Shown here in pieces: positions 49,906 to 63,441 of a DNA stretch of 64,000 nucleotides (its first letter is position 1; each line of letters opens with the position of its first letter). The notes under the pieces are model-generated. The model worked only from the letters and a program-made list of their open reading frames with translations, did no database searches and was not told the DNA's origin. Made by a program: the position numbers and the translations under genes. The DNA is from Atrichornis clamosus. Lineage: Eukaryota; Chordata; Aves; Passeriformes; Menuridae. The stretch lies in NCBI GenBank assembly GCA_013400975.1, contig WBMZ01003445.1:1-64000 (forward strand). Direction: 5' to 3'.

Positions 49906-52900
49906 CTCTCCAATACTAAGCTGATCAATTAATACTCTTTATAAATAAAGTGCTAAGAGCAGGTGAAGTAGTTCAGTGTTACTTACTGTTCTGGTGTTCA
50001 TGATGTCTTTTTGTGGTGGCTCTCCAAGCAAAGCTAACCATGACAGTAGAAGAGTTACCTTCCCTTCAAGTGCCAAACAAATGCTTCACATATTTTTTTC
50101 ATGCAAGTTACTGACAAATCAATTCCCCTCTAATTTTTTATTCCTCCATCAATGCTTTCAACAAAGAGTGATTGCTCAAACACCCTTCTCAACCTTGCAC
50201 TTCCAATTTTTTAAAGAATGGTCAATCTCAATATGCATAATTGTAATTGCAAATGGATCATTTCATCTTGTACTCTTCTATTTTAATGGGATTACATACT
50301 GTCAAATCTCTACAGTAACATTTAAAGTAAAAACGTCCTATGCCATTCCTGTGTGGTTTAGATATTTAAAACATTAATATGCAACCTGTGATATTACGAA
50401 AGGTTAGATTTCTAACTACCTGCCCCGGTTATGACACCGTAAGTCTGAGGTAGTCTTCACTGATTACTAGAAAAATCTTTCCAAGGCAGTGTAACTGTAA
50501 TTTGATAAAACCTCTTGACATACAATTCATCAGCAAGAGAGTGGTTCTGTTGTGCTTTGTACAGGGACAGAACAAAGCACGAGTGTGCAAAGCGAGTGAA
50601 GCTTTTAGTCTTTGCAAACAACTTCAGTGCATAAAATATTAAAAGCAATGCTAAACTAATCTCTGGCAAGTACTGCAGGCAATTCACTACAACTCGTGTT
50701 ACAAATGCCTTTGGTTTACCATTTAAAAAACATTAGAGTCTACCATTCTGGCTGTGTATCATGGAGCTGTACATTAACCTCTGTGATTTTCCAACATGGT
50801 ATATTGCAGTAACACAAATTAGGCTATCTGGCAAAAAAAAAGCTTTAAAAGACGCAATATTTAAAGAGAGCAGACAGGAAAGCTCCTCGCTCCTTCCTGC
50901 CAAAGACAGCAGGAGAAAGTCCAGTCCTCTTTTCCTCAAAGCAAATGGTAAAATCCCATTAATTTCCCCTGGAACCGACAGATCCGCAGCATCTGGGAAA
51001 GGATTCAGTCTAAATACATTGCAGACATAACAGATGAATGATTTGGGGGAAAGGGGTCACCTGCTCTCATTTTAACACTTCTGTGTAACAGGAACAGAGC
51101 AGGTCATTCCTGTAAGCTTGAAAATGCTTTGTGAGCTTTCAGTAGGATTTTCCCTTCAGCATTTTTTGCCTTCTGTCTCCATTTTCCTCTTGTTCATATG
51201 CTTAATGGCTTTCAAATCTGTTGAGTGTACAAGATGCTTAAAGCCTACACTTGGTATTTACTGCTGTAGGACCCACACAGATGAAATATTATTCCTCTAC
51301 AATTAACAGCAAAACATTTACATTTCATGTATTCTGGAACAATTATGTCTTCTCCACTAAGGAAACAAACTGGAAGCTAAACTTTCACTTACATATAACA
51401 CGGAAGTTTTCATAGCAAGACATCTATTTTAGGTACTGAAAAAGAATAATAATAAAATGCTCATCATGTTTACAAATTACTTTAATTTCCATGATGAAAT
51501 TTGTCCACTCAGAAATAGGTCTGATAACTAAACCAGAAAGATTTCATTTGGTTTTTTAACAGTTTTCAAAGATTTTTTTTTTCCACCCCCTGGTCAGATA
51601 AGAGACTTCTAAAAATATGCAAAAAAGTAAGAAAGAAGAAAGAGAACACAACCCAACACTAAGACAGCAACACTCACCTAAGGTGTGTTGGAGTCATGCT
51701 TCTGCTGTGCATGATGCAGAACACACACTTAAACCCTGCTGCTTCCCATATAGGCCACTGGCATAGCTGCTCTCCTTCCTATAGAACTCCCTGGCTCCTA
51801 TCCCTTGCTCTCCACTCCTAACATATCTGAAACTGCATCCAAACCTGGACACTTCTGTTAAATATATTGAGTTTGAGGAGAAAAAGGTCAGCTTCATTTT
51901 GTCTCAAGTGGCTCTAGCTCCCAGCTGTTGGGACCAGCGGGTGCTGGGGTTAAGGGAGACTTTTTGAGCCTGCCTTTGAACCAAAAGCAGTCATTATTTC
52001 AAGCTGGCATCCCAGAGATTGGTTTTTTCCAAGCAATATAGTGGTTCCAAGTGGTTCCAAGCGAGGAACCAGGCAGCTATGTGAAACCTGAGATCTGGTA
52101 TTGGAAGATCCAGAGAGTCCCCTGCAACAGCAAGGCATTTAATGAGAGGAGAGGGGAGCCTGGAGCCCTGCCAAATCTAATCCTGGATGTACGTGCCACA
52201 GCTGGATTTCTTCAAGTAGGGGCTATTACACTGGCACACTGCTGACCAAAGTCTTCTGTTTCGTGTAAATTCTCTGCAAAGACCTTAGGAGATAAAACTG
52301 ATTAATCCTAATTAAAATGAAAATCAAGGAAATGACACAGTCTGTTGAATCTACTTGATGAATCAAAAGCTTCCCTCATTTCTATGTTAATTGTCTTTTT
52401 ACAAATGTGCAGCACTCTCATATGCACAGAATAATGTTTTCATATTTTTCTTCACTTGGAACATTGCGGGACAGATGTTACAAAGCAACCAGAGAGCTCT
52501 CGTGCATTATCAGGCCCCTGCAGAAGTGCCTAACTGGGGGCTGACTCCCTTCTCAGACTTCTCATTGCTTTAATTAAAAAAAAGAAATCCCAGTCTGCAG
52601 CAGTGCAACAGCCCAGACAGCAAAGCTAGGAAAGAACTGGCACCAGGCAGGACACAGCACCTTCCAGGCATGCTGTAAGGTGTGTGAGATGCCCCCATTA
52701 GCATCAAGCAGGGAATATACCGTGAATTAAATTCAACCAACATAAACATGCCAAATCCCTGCTCCCAATTTGCATGAGTCTGATAACACTTCCATGAAAT
52801 ATCGCTGCTCGAGATTCTATCAAAAGCCTACTTGCACATAACGCCGTATCACAGAGAGGACATTTGGGAAAGCAATCAACCTGCAAAGACATTCTTGAAG

Positions 52901-55715
52901 TGCAGAAATGCAGAACAGACCCTTCCAAGGACAGTTCAACTTAGGATGTGAGTGATTTAAAGAGGAATGAACCGGCACACTGCTAACACCAGCCAATTAA
53001 GAGGTGCAATGAACAGAAGGGTCTCTACAGATATGTATGTAACACATTAAAGAGATCCACATTCAGTTTGCATCCTTATTGCCTAAACTTGGGGGGGAGG
53101 AGGGGGCAAAGCTAACCTCAGATAAGTGGTAAAGGCACATGGGACAAAATCCAGGATCTGCTGCATTACTTGCTTAGACACCATTTATTGTGGTTACATT
53201 TTATTATACAGTAGTAAAAAATTACAAGGCAACATCCTGTGTTATTTCCCACTGGGATAAATGATACAGATGTATTATTAAACCTCAAAACCAGCACCAG
53301 TCTGCCAGGCTACGTTCCATTTGTGTCTTTATAATGTGTCAATAGGCTGACATTTATGTCTTCTGATGGTAAAGCGAATTATGTTATAGACATTTAAATA
53401 TGCCATAAAATGCCCAGCACTGCACAAACCCAGAACTCTTCCAATCTTTACCAAAACAACACACACAAATCAAAAATCCCACCAGGCACCAGCACACACA
53501 CTTAGGACATACTGGCTTCCTTTTTTTCCATGCTAGGTTGATTTTTGTGCTGCGGGGGAGGCACTCATGAAGGGCTGCCACAGCTTGCAGTCCAAGGGTA
53601 TCCTAAACCATGGAAATACACCTGCAAAGGGATGGTCCTGTGGGGATCTCACTCCAGGTCACAGACTATATGTCAGCTAAGACACGATTTCAGCATTGTC
53701 AGTGGTGCTGGGGGTTTGAGGGACATCAAGTTCAATAATTCAGATTTAAAATGAGCTTTCTCTGCTTAGTCACCACCAGCTCTTTTGAAAAGGCCAGCCT
53801 TGCGAGAAATCAAGACAAAACACTCCTAGATTGGCTATTCAACGTCCTGCACGTGGGAAATGTCAAGATAAAAACATGGAGACTAGCATAAAATGGATAT
53901 TTTAGGCCTATCATGGTCTCCCCTTAATGCCATCCATCGAAGTTAGTTAACATGAAATGAGGCTCTAAGAAACGCGGGTGAGGAACACAGAAATTCATCC
54001 TTGGTGCTAGACGGTCACAATTAAAAACTCCATCCATTGCCAAATTACAGGGGCTGCCCAGGCTAGAAGCAGATGAGGGTAACTGGAGGTGGTGGATGGG
54101 GATGCATGAACAGCAAAATATGATGGGTTTGGTCTAAAACCAAAGAAGCCCCGAGGCTGTTGTTGAAGCTTTTCTTGCACACATCAAATTCCTTAAAAAT
54201 ACAAAAGATAAGCAGGCAAAAGCAAAGGAGGAGTTCAGAAATATGCAGCCTGAGAGGGCACGCTGGAAGGGGGGCTAGGCTGCATACTCCAGTTACTGTG
54301 CCTCTAGCAACTGGCATGCAAGGCTAAGGAAAAGTTGCAAACATACCAAGTCCATCGTTTTCTGCAGGGATCACATCTTGAAATAATTACAGTTGAAATA
54401 AGGGGTATTGATACTTCAGGGACTTGTTTAAAAAAAAATCCTTAAAAGAAAATTATCATAGAAAACAAGTTTAAGGTATGTTTCCTTTGAGAACAACATT
54501 AGAGCTTAATGCATTAGAAATGCAGCTGCATCAGGTACTGCATGAGGATTGTCCATGATCAAGCTGCAGGCAGGAAAACGCCAGGCTAAGCCACTTCATT
54601 ACAGTGCTTACCACCAAAATGAGACAGAAAGTGTCTGCTTCTCCATTCTGACAAGTTTTTAATTGCATCTAGAAATTACCTTCTACTTTAAATTTCATTC
54701 CAAAATTGTGTCTAATAGAGGCTGCTCAAGATGAGTTTGTCACACTTCTAAATAATTATTATTAATATGACACTGAAGTCTTTCGCTGGAGTTTACACCA
54801 CCTAAAGTGTCTTTCAAAAAATGTCCTTATCATTAAACTTAGCACCAAGTGTGACTAAAATGCAGAATCATCCTGACCTCCTAATCCCAAGTGGCTCACC
54901 AGTCACAGTCCTTCTTCATAAGGAGGCCCATCAACTTTTCTGTTTTGGTGATATTAGTAAATGCCTCTTGAAGGACAGAAAAACACTTTCCCACATCAGA
55001 GCATAATGAAGACACATGCACAACCTTAGACGATATTCATAACCAAGACTAAAGGTTATTAACAGGCTGCATTGTCTCAAGACGACACGGTCCAATCTAC
55101 AAGTCCCAGGATGAACAGATTTTCCAGAGCATGCTGCATGACTTTTAAAAGAGCTTCAGCAAGTTCACTCCATGAGCTTTGCCTCCTGTCAGGGAAAATA
55201 CCACCTGTGAACAACTCAGTGAAGATCACCAACACTGCAGCACTGGCAAAGTATGGGCCGTGGAAATCCTGTGCTATCAGGATCTGGAGCCATCAGGAAA
55301 GCAGGGGATCTCTATGCAGGTAACCCTCATGAAATCAACTATCCAAAAATCTGTTATCCAAATTCTATGAGAAACCTTCCAGCTAATGATGAAAATTTTA
55401 AAAAGGAAGGGGAAAAAGGCTCTTGCTGCTTCTAAAGCAGAAAATAAAACTTTCCCAAAAGGAGAGGCTCCAAGGAAGCTACAAAGTCATGCCCTGAAGA
55501 AGTCTCTTTTGATTTTCTACAGGGCAAAGTATCCCACAAGTTTTGAAGATCTGTAAATGCAGCTAATCCAGACATTAAGGAATCTCCGTAAATGTAAAAT
55601 AAATAAATTAAATGTAGCATGAAGAAATCCACAAGAGGAAAAACGTTAACCAGTGTCTACCCATGCAGTTAGTATGCAACACTAGGATTCAATCACCTTT
55701 TTCCAGGGACGTGAA

Positions 55716-55728
55716 ATATATATATATA
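55716..55728. repeat. Short AT dinucleotide repeat
   Basis: An uninterrupted alternating AT tract of about 13 bases; probably a length-variable microsatellite with no other meaning visible. Confidence 0.85.
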
Positions 55729-57794
55729 AAGACTGGCATATAAAGACATCTCTGGCAAGTTATTTTGGAAGTGACTTCAACCATCTTAGTTTTATTACCT
55801 CAGATAGCATGATGTCATCAGAAGCCTTTTAATGTCTTTTAAGACCTTTTCCAGTTATTCTTAAATTATTAGGTGTGAATATGTGCATGTGTGTGGCATT
55901 TCTTCATTCCTGCAACCATGTGATAAACTGCAGTGCCACAAGATAAATTGCACTCAGTTTACAAATGTGACCTCCTCACTTGAACTCTGCCTGCTAATCC
56001 ATTTCAGCTGGGACTATTTCTAATATGCCATACTTCCGAACAGCTTTCCAACAGCTGTAGGGGCTTTTTTTAAATGTGTGTTTTAAAATGGATTTCACAT
56101 TAGAAGTAGTTTCTTCTTTGCACCAGAAAGTGGAACAGATTACAAGCAGACAGACCCGGGCTCCTAGCAGCTCCAGGATCAAGTGTCAGACACATCCCAA
56201 ACCAGAGGGGAACAAGAGCTGCTCTAGATGTACAGGAAACCTTTCTGATGTGGAGTGCTCACACCTTTAGTGGTGTGCCTAACAGTATCTGTCACACACC
56301 CACAATCCCACTGAAATCCTCAGGAATTATCCTCCTCCTGCAAAGTTTTAATGAAGGTTTAGACATTCAAGCCTGGCCTTCACATACGTCACCCCATGTC
56401 ATGCAGGTGAAGCATCACCCTACCATACAGGGCTCTCAATTAAACCAGGTGCTGTGTTGCTACTTCTCAACTCCAGGCAAGCAATTCGGATAATCCTCAA
56501 TTTCTAGGAAAACGTCTGGAATTAAGAACAAATGTGATACAAAAAGGGTAACTAATAAAACCAATTCTGTTTTTCCCTTTGGAACAGGTAAATGTATTTT
56601 CATCATTGTAGATGTCCATTTTCCAGAAGTAGCACAGAATCAGCTCTCACTGACACACATTTTCTCTCTGTGTTTGAGAAGTTCACTGCTTTTCAATGGC
56701 TTAATTTTTTATTTTTACTTTCTAAATTTCTTTGCTTGGTTCCATCCTAATTTTTTTAAAAGGTGAACGATAAAGTTTTGTTTGCAGTTAGCCAGCATAA
56801 ACAAATCATCTCTCAACTGCTCACCACAATTTTACACAGAAAGGACAAGAATAAGTTTTTTAATAACTTGCTTAAATATCCGTGACAAAAGAGTCCTTCT
56901 GCTGCCAAGCTGCCACTTGCATTTGACACACCTGACCAAACAGTAAAACCAAGGCTTTCTTGGCTTCTTCTTGAATCTCAGACAAGATGGATGCTCAGAG
57001 CAGCACTCCTCTTTCATTCAGCTGATGGGTGCACTTACTAAGCAAAGCAACCAAGTGCCCAGTTTAAGCACGTGCTTAGCTCTACACATGCTCTGAGACA
57101 GCAGGACCCACCAGCTCACACTGCCACGCCATCCCTAACACGGTATAAATCTCTGCATTGCTGCTGCACAAGGAAAACAAGCCCACACCCTTCTCAGCTT
57201 CAAAGAACTCAGCAGCCTTCATAAAACTAGTGCGGATAAAAATTAAGGATGTTGTTAAGGGCCCTCGCCAGAATGGGGTCTTGCTGTATTTTTCCAAAAG
57301 AAGTTTGATGGCATCAGATATATAAACATGACTGGCTTAAGCAATTAGACCTGCATTTGCTACGAACTCTGCAATCAAATATTCATTTCATTTTGCAATG
57401 TCATCAGTAGTCTGACACGAGTAAAAGCAAATTAAAAATGCAGAAAAGTATTCCAGGTAATCATATGCTTTTTTTTAAGGAGCTAAATTACTTATTTAAA
57501 TTACAGAGACATGCTGAATGGGATGGCTGTGAGAAAAACCTATTGCAGGAAGTGGCAGAGACACTGGTTTCGAGTAAATCAGAGCTTTTGTGTGATGGTA
57601 GTTGATAACAAAAGTACCAACCAACAGGGTGACTATTTGTTACCCACTCTAAGCCCACGTCATAGATACTTTCTAGTTCTAGAAAACTGCACTCAGTTGA
57701 AGCCAATAGTTAGAACTTGATTATCTTTTAGGCACACTGGTTTTGGCTGATATGTTTTCCACCAGCCACACAAATTGTAAATCCTTTCTGAATT

Positions 57795-57815
57795 AAAAAT
57801 AAATAAATAAATAAA
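57795..57815. repeat. AAAT tetranucleotide repeat
   Basis: About four to five consecutive AAAT units (AAATAAATAAATAAATAAA). A short microsatellite. Confidence 0.85.
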
Positions 57816-58327
57816 GGCATTAAGAAAAAGTGCACTTTTCTTGGGTGCTCCTTGAAGGAAGTTCTGCTTATGGAGGTCTCAATGGATACCACAGTTTTAT
57901 TCACAGTTGTGTTTAGATGTATGAAAGGAATCATCTCTTAACTCTTAATATAATGAGCATTGCTCTGGCTTTCCTTAACATGAAAGAGGAGATCTTACTA
58001 ATGGTTTGACCTGAAATGAAGACAGACCTCTAGTAATTAGAACAAAAAAATGCTTTAAATTCCCCTTATTTTTGCAAAAACCATTACAGAGGTCATTTGG
58101 CCAAAAATCATCAGCTGCTAAACACCACAGAAAAATTTGTCTTTTGAATCTGCTCTCTGCTGAGCCTCACAAAGAAACCCCATTATTGCTGGTGCTTCTT
58201 CACTGATAAGGAGAAGTATAAACAGAGATACAGTATCCAAAACCTTTTACCAGAGCAAGAATATTGCTTGAAAAAACATGAAGTTAATGACACAGGGAGA
58301 GTGTAATAGTTTAAACAGTATGGAGAG

Positions 58328-58345
58328 AAAAAAAAAAAAAAAAAA
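58328..58345. repeat. A18 homopolymer
   Basis: Eighteen consecutive A. There is no recognisable retroposon body upstream and no clear target-site duplication, so this is probably a simple homopolymer. Confidence 0.85.
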
Positions 58346-59882
58346 GGTGCTAGTCACTCAGCAGAATATTGAGAGGCAGTGTATTTTCATCCAGTATTAA
58401 ACTTATCAGTAAAAACCCTGGAGAGAAAAATTTAAAAGCATTTGGCAGACTTAGGGCTGAACACCACTCTCTTGACCGACTGGAACTGGTGGTGAGACAC
58501 TAATGACCTAAGGGAAAGGAACGATGGACAAACCCACCGCGGCCCCAGATGCCAACCACTGCTTCACAGCACATGGCTGGAGGGGACCATGACAGCTGAG
58601 ATGAGAACCACCCTGAAAAGTAGTCTGTACACATACCTGACCAGCACCACAAGGCATGTTCAACATCCTCAAATTGTAATTTACTAGCTGGCTGGGATCT
58701 CCTCGAATACTTACCAAAGACATTCACACCTATTCCCACATCTGCAACAAGTGATTGCACTAAGCATCACATTAGGGCGACAAAACTGACAGTGACTGCT
58801 CTGAACTGGGATAGCAGCAATCCCTGATGGCTGATGTACACTCAGCATGTTCAGTCTGAACCGCTGCAGGAGGTCCCACTGCCCACAGCACCAAGCAAAC
58901 CCTATGCAGTGGGAGGTCCCAGGAGAGAAACACCAGAAGCTGCGAGCAGAAGCCCATCTCAAGCCCTTGCCCTGTGCCAGCAGCACAGGGACTTCTTGGT
59001 AACACCTATCTTCACAGCCTCTAGACTGTACTTCCATCATTCACATGGCACCAGCAGAGAGAGCACAGCAAAAAATCTCGGCTTGCAGTGTTAGACAAAA
59101 TGTAGCATATAAAGGAAGTTGGCATGAAGGTGCATTTTTGCTGAGCTGTAACAGAAAAATAAATTATAAAGAACTGCAACTGCTAACTATTAAGAGACAG
59201 ATTTATATGATAGCTAAAGCTTTCATAGTTGAGGAAGGAATGTCTAATAAAATGGCACAGCTGTGATTTAGTAGAGTGTTTAAATTCATCGTTACATATA
59301 TTTTGTATTTCCGACTGGTCTCCGCCACCAAGTCATATATTGGCTCTGCCTGATATACATATCCTTTTTTGCATATGTAATGAGCTTATCAGCTTCCAGT
59401 AGAAATGGCAATTTTAGAGCTATCTTCTCCCAAGGTTTGCACTTAAATACACCGGATGACTCATCCACTGTACTAATAGACACGGTGAATTCAACAAGGT
59501 GAAAAATGTTAAAGGCTGAGATTCTGCACAGCACAGTAGGAGGAGGAAGAGCACAATGAAATTAAACTGAGAGGGACAATCCTACCCAGCAAGGCTTACT
59601 GGGAGTGGGGGAAAAAACCTCCCCACAAACTTCTTTATATAATTTTATCATTTGCTAGGACCCTGTTGGTTCTAGCATGTTAGACCTCGATCAGGCAGGC
59701 TGCATCCTTGCTGCTGCAAACACAAGTCAGGGCTGTGAGAAGATAAATCCCCCAGAAACACAGGCTGAGGTTCCCAAAATCAGTCCTAAAGCCTTCAGCC
59801 ACCTGGATAAAGCGGCCAAGGCTCCCAAGACAGCTTTCAACATCCACTGGAGCCACTGGCGTCTTAGCACGTCTGAGATTTG

Positions 59883-59986
59883 CAAGACTGTGTTTTAAAG
59901 GCTAGCTTTGGGCAGCATTCCCCTGAATCCTGCCCAAGACTGTGTTTTAAAGGCTAGCTTTGGGCAGCATTCCCCTGAATCCTGGC
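59883..59986. repeat. Near-perfect 52-bp tandem duplication
   Basis: Copy one (59883-59934) and copy two (59935-59986) both run from CAAGACTGTGTTTTAAAGGC to CCCCTGAATCCTG and differ only at the penultimate base of the unit (C versus G). The junctions are abrupt. The near identity indicates a recent event or an assembly/haplotype artefact. The unit has no transposon features. Confidence 0.95.
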
Positions 59987-61432
59987 CCAGATTCTCCCAT
60001 TTCCAGGCTGGAAGGTACTGATGGCTCAGCTGCTCTGGATTTCTGCGTAACACTCGCCAGAGGATTTCAGCTCACTGCTCTAACCACAGTGCGTGCAGTC
60101 ATCGCCGGTCAGTCCGCGCCCTTCTCCAGCAAGTGGGAAACTACTGATAACTCCTGTTGCAAAATTTTTAAGGATCAGGGGAGAGCTGCGTCTAACTCTG
60201 ATTACCCTTCTCAGTCTCATCATACATGTTTTACTGTAGCCACAAAAGCAAAGGAATCTGCACGATTTGGTGCTGCAATTACAGTACAGAACTACATAGG
60301 AAGACATGTCAGTTGAATACTGCAAGATTTCTTTCTTAATGAAATCTTTTCCCCATATTTTTCATAAATATTTAAATGAACAAAACCAGAAAACCACCAC
60401 AAAAACTCTTTGTCCAGTTGCAACGTTTTGCAAATAAAACCCAAACCATGTTTCTATTGGATTTAATTCATTCTAAAGGCTCAAGTGAACATTTAGGCAG
60501 CATTTATCATCTTCAGAGCACTGTGCAAATGCAAGCTAATGCATGATTTGTGGTCCTGCCCAGCAGGTCTGCGGCCCTCTAATTCCTGAGTGTCTCCATC
60601 CTTCAGCCTGACTTGAGTTCTGCACCCTGGTGAGCCAAGAGCCACCTATCAGCTGAGCACTGGCAAGCTGCAAATGTTTCAGATCAGTGGCAGCTCTGGA
60701 CACTATGCAGTAAAATCTCAGTGTGCCTCATCTCTGTTTCACAGCAGTTCCTACCTTAGAGTCAATTTACAGCTAAGATTTAGTTAACATAGCTCATAGA
60801 ATACTATTCCATCCATCTAAACAGCAAAGGAAAGGGGGGGGGATAAAAAAAGGCAAATAAATAAATGTTTTACAGATACAATCTTTTGGAGCACTTTTGC
60901 AGCTCCTCTTTTTCTCCCAAATAACAGAGGACTTATGCTTATCCCCGAAGATGTTTACAAGTCAGCTTTCTCTTTTAATCACAGCACTTTGGAGAGTAAA
61001 TAATCGTAATTGTCTTGTACATTGCTGACTACACCAAGAGGAATACAGAAAGGGATATGGCCCAGAAAGGAGCTGGTACATCTCACATCATCAGAAATGA
61101 ATAAAACAGAGGCTACATTAAAAGGAAATGCAAAGAATTTAGTATCACTGCAACGTGACAAACATAACTTCTGACATCTGACAAATAGTTTTCTTTCCTA
61201 TGCAATGCATGTAGCATATAAACCTATGTCCAAATGAATTCCCAGTCCTGTGGCTTAAGATAGGAGGTGGGCTCACAAAATCAACCACTTTTTTCCCTAG
61301 AAAAGACAATGATATTCACATGAACTCTGACATGCCTAAGGACACTCCTGTTTTTCTGAAAGCAGTAATGCTGTTGGTTTCTCGTGGCACTTGAGCTAGG
61401 GACTGGGGTAGAGGGCAGGCGAGGCACAGGAC

Positions 61433-61450
61433 CCTTTTTCTAGAAAAAGG
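61433..61450. other. Perfect 18-bp palindrome
   Basis: CCTTTTTCTAGAAAAAGG is identical to its reverse complement, with XbaI site TCTAGA at the centre. It might fold as a cruciform or bind a dimeric factor, but an A/T-rich palindrome of this size also arises by chance. Confidence 0.8.
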
Positions 61451-63349
61451 ATAAAAGGAAAAGTAATCAAAGGGTTGGAGAAACCATTTGATAGTACTGC
61501 GATCAGGGCCATACGGCTCTGAAGTTGTCTTTGGGATATTTGTTACACGGAATACTTCAACAGTGGGAAAGTCTGAAAGTGCTGCAAAGCTTCCAGGTCT
61601 TTGAGGGCAACCAAGAGGTTTGGCACTTTTGACAGCAAGCAGGAAACCTTCTGAGTAATGCCCTGTGTTCCTTAAAGTCATCACAGCATGCTTCCTGCAA
61701 ATATCAACCCTCAGCAAACAGCAGCACAGACAGCTTTCCAGGAACTCCAAATATCAACAGGCAATTGTGAGGTACAAGGGACAATGCTGCTGAGCGTACC
61801 TGGTGCTCCTCCCACAGCTACGTTCCTTCTGGCTAACACAGCGGTTTCACCTTTGTATTTTCTTGGGAACAGAGGCTGAAGGCAGGCAACTTGGCCTAAC
61901 CCTCAAAAGGGAAAACAAAACTCTCAGAATTGATTAGCAGATACTATACAGCAACACTCTTTTTTCTCCTATTTCCTGTCCTGACCTGCACCATACCTGT
62001 GCATTCTCACCTGGTAAGGTTGCTTAGGACCCTCTGATGTCAAGAGCAGAGGTCCTCCCATGAAAGAAAAGTCTAGGATGGGGAACTGTATCTATCAGCC
62101 AGCACTTTTCCTGCTACCAAAACCAAAGTAAACCCAGAAACTGTACACACAAGCAATGGGGAGAAAAATGCCATCTCTCCTCTCTGCAAGAAACAGAGAA
62201 TAACACTTGGCTTCACAACTACATGTGGAGGCAGGACTAGGAGTGCATCGATTATCTCCCCTGCACCATAACTTCCTAGGACATTACATTGCCTTGGAAA
62301 GAAGCAGCTGGCACAGGGCACAGAATAATGGAAAGTGAGGTGTCCGTAGCAGGTCCATACTGGCAGCAGCAGCGACTGCTGGCCCCACTCGGGCACTTTC
62401 AGTACAAGGATGACTTGCTTCAGCTTATCATCTGTTTCCCTTGCTTAAGGCCAAAAATATGCTACAGTGCACGGTGAGCCCAAGGGGGAGGCTTTGATAG
62501 CTACACTATGCCTTAGCCTGGAAATGAAACAACACTGGGAACACATATTCAAGAGGAAGGACTGAGCGGACTTTCCAATTCCTTCACAACGAAAAAATCT
62601 CCATAAATACCAGTAAGGCATAACAGAGAGAAAGCAATGGGACCCCAAAACAGAGGCTTGCTTCCAAAGTCCACACGAACTTTTTACACCTTTTAGCCAT
62701 TTCATTTCCCAGGGAGGAAGAACTTACTGGCATGGAGAGGCAGCAGCATTACACTCCTCTGAGAGGAAATTAGCCTAACATAACTTCTCAACCCTACTGG
62801 GAGGGAGCAACAGAGCCCCAGCAAGCTGTGTGGAGCCAGTTTGCATCTGGAACCAAAGATGCCTTCCTCCCCCAAGAGAGTCACCACGGCAGGGTTTAGC
62901 AGGCACTGCTCAGCCTGGCTTCCCTTCCTCTGCTATGGCTGGAAGTCAGCCAGAGGCAGCTTAAGGCTTTGGAGGAACCAAGAACCCCACGTGCCAGTTA
63001 CTTTTGACTCACAGGTAAATAAGAGCAAAGTGCCTAGAGGAGATGCTTGGCCACTGAAGTGTGCAGAGTCATGGTACAGGGCGCGCTGTTTACTCCAGCC
63101 AGGGAGTCCCTGCAGAAGGTTGGATGCTATTTTTGAATCCTGCAGGATGACGGACGAATTCCTGAGGCAGGGAGATTCACAAGGGACTCCACTGCAGGAA
63201 AATGAACGCAGCTGTGCAAGGAAAAAGCACATTCAGCAGAATATGGCAGGGCTGGGAGGCACTCAGAGCCCAGCAGGCAGAGCTGGCAGCACCCAGCAAG
63301 ATGACAGCAGGCAAGTGCTGGAAGGCACCGGGCACTCAGCAGCACTTCA

Positions 63350-63441
63350 AAGAATCCTAGCATCATGGAATATCCTGAGCAGGAAGGGGCCCACAAGGAT
63401 CATCAAATTCCAACTCTTGGCCCTGCATAGGACCACCCCAG
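63350..63441 (-). mobile_element. CR1 LINE, truncated 3' end
   Basis: AGAATCCTAGCATCATGGAA, TATCCTGAGCAGGAAGGGGC, CCACAAGGATCATC, CCAACTCTTGGCCCTGCA and TAGGACCACCCCAG follow, base for base in large part, the reverse complement of an avian CR1 3' end (the subfamily reading 'ATGGAATATCCTGAGTTGGAAGGGACCCACAAGGATCATTGAGTCCAACTCCTGGCCCTGCACAGGACACCCC'-like order). The tail octamer remnant lies on the left, so the element is on the minus strand. Similarity stops near 63441, so this is a very short truncated copy. It supports an avian source. Confidence 0.8.

Larger units (their letters stand above)
40001..50000. other. Non-coding segment, 40-50 kb
   Basis: Enhancer-like blocks lie at 41.94-42.42, 43.14-43.35 and 44.62-45.01 kb. 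Between them is a GC-richer stretch (42.45-43.03 kb) with a 190-codon open frame and a GAG triplet run at 42701-42717, where I see no recognisable domain. A-run at 43356-43372; possible CR1 end at 46.2 kb; lysine-rich open frame at 49.68 kb. No gene recognised. Confidence 0.5.

Noticed and set aside
60490..60560. Ancient SINE-like 'AGCACTGTGCAAATGCAAGCTAATGC' pattern
   Set aside because: Resembles MIR-type tails only loosely; no second block to support it.
61316..61750. 144-codon minus-strand frame
   Set aside because: No recognisable domain; a Cys/Leu-rich start looks signal-like but has no supporting gene structure.
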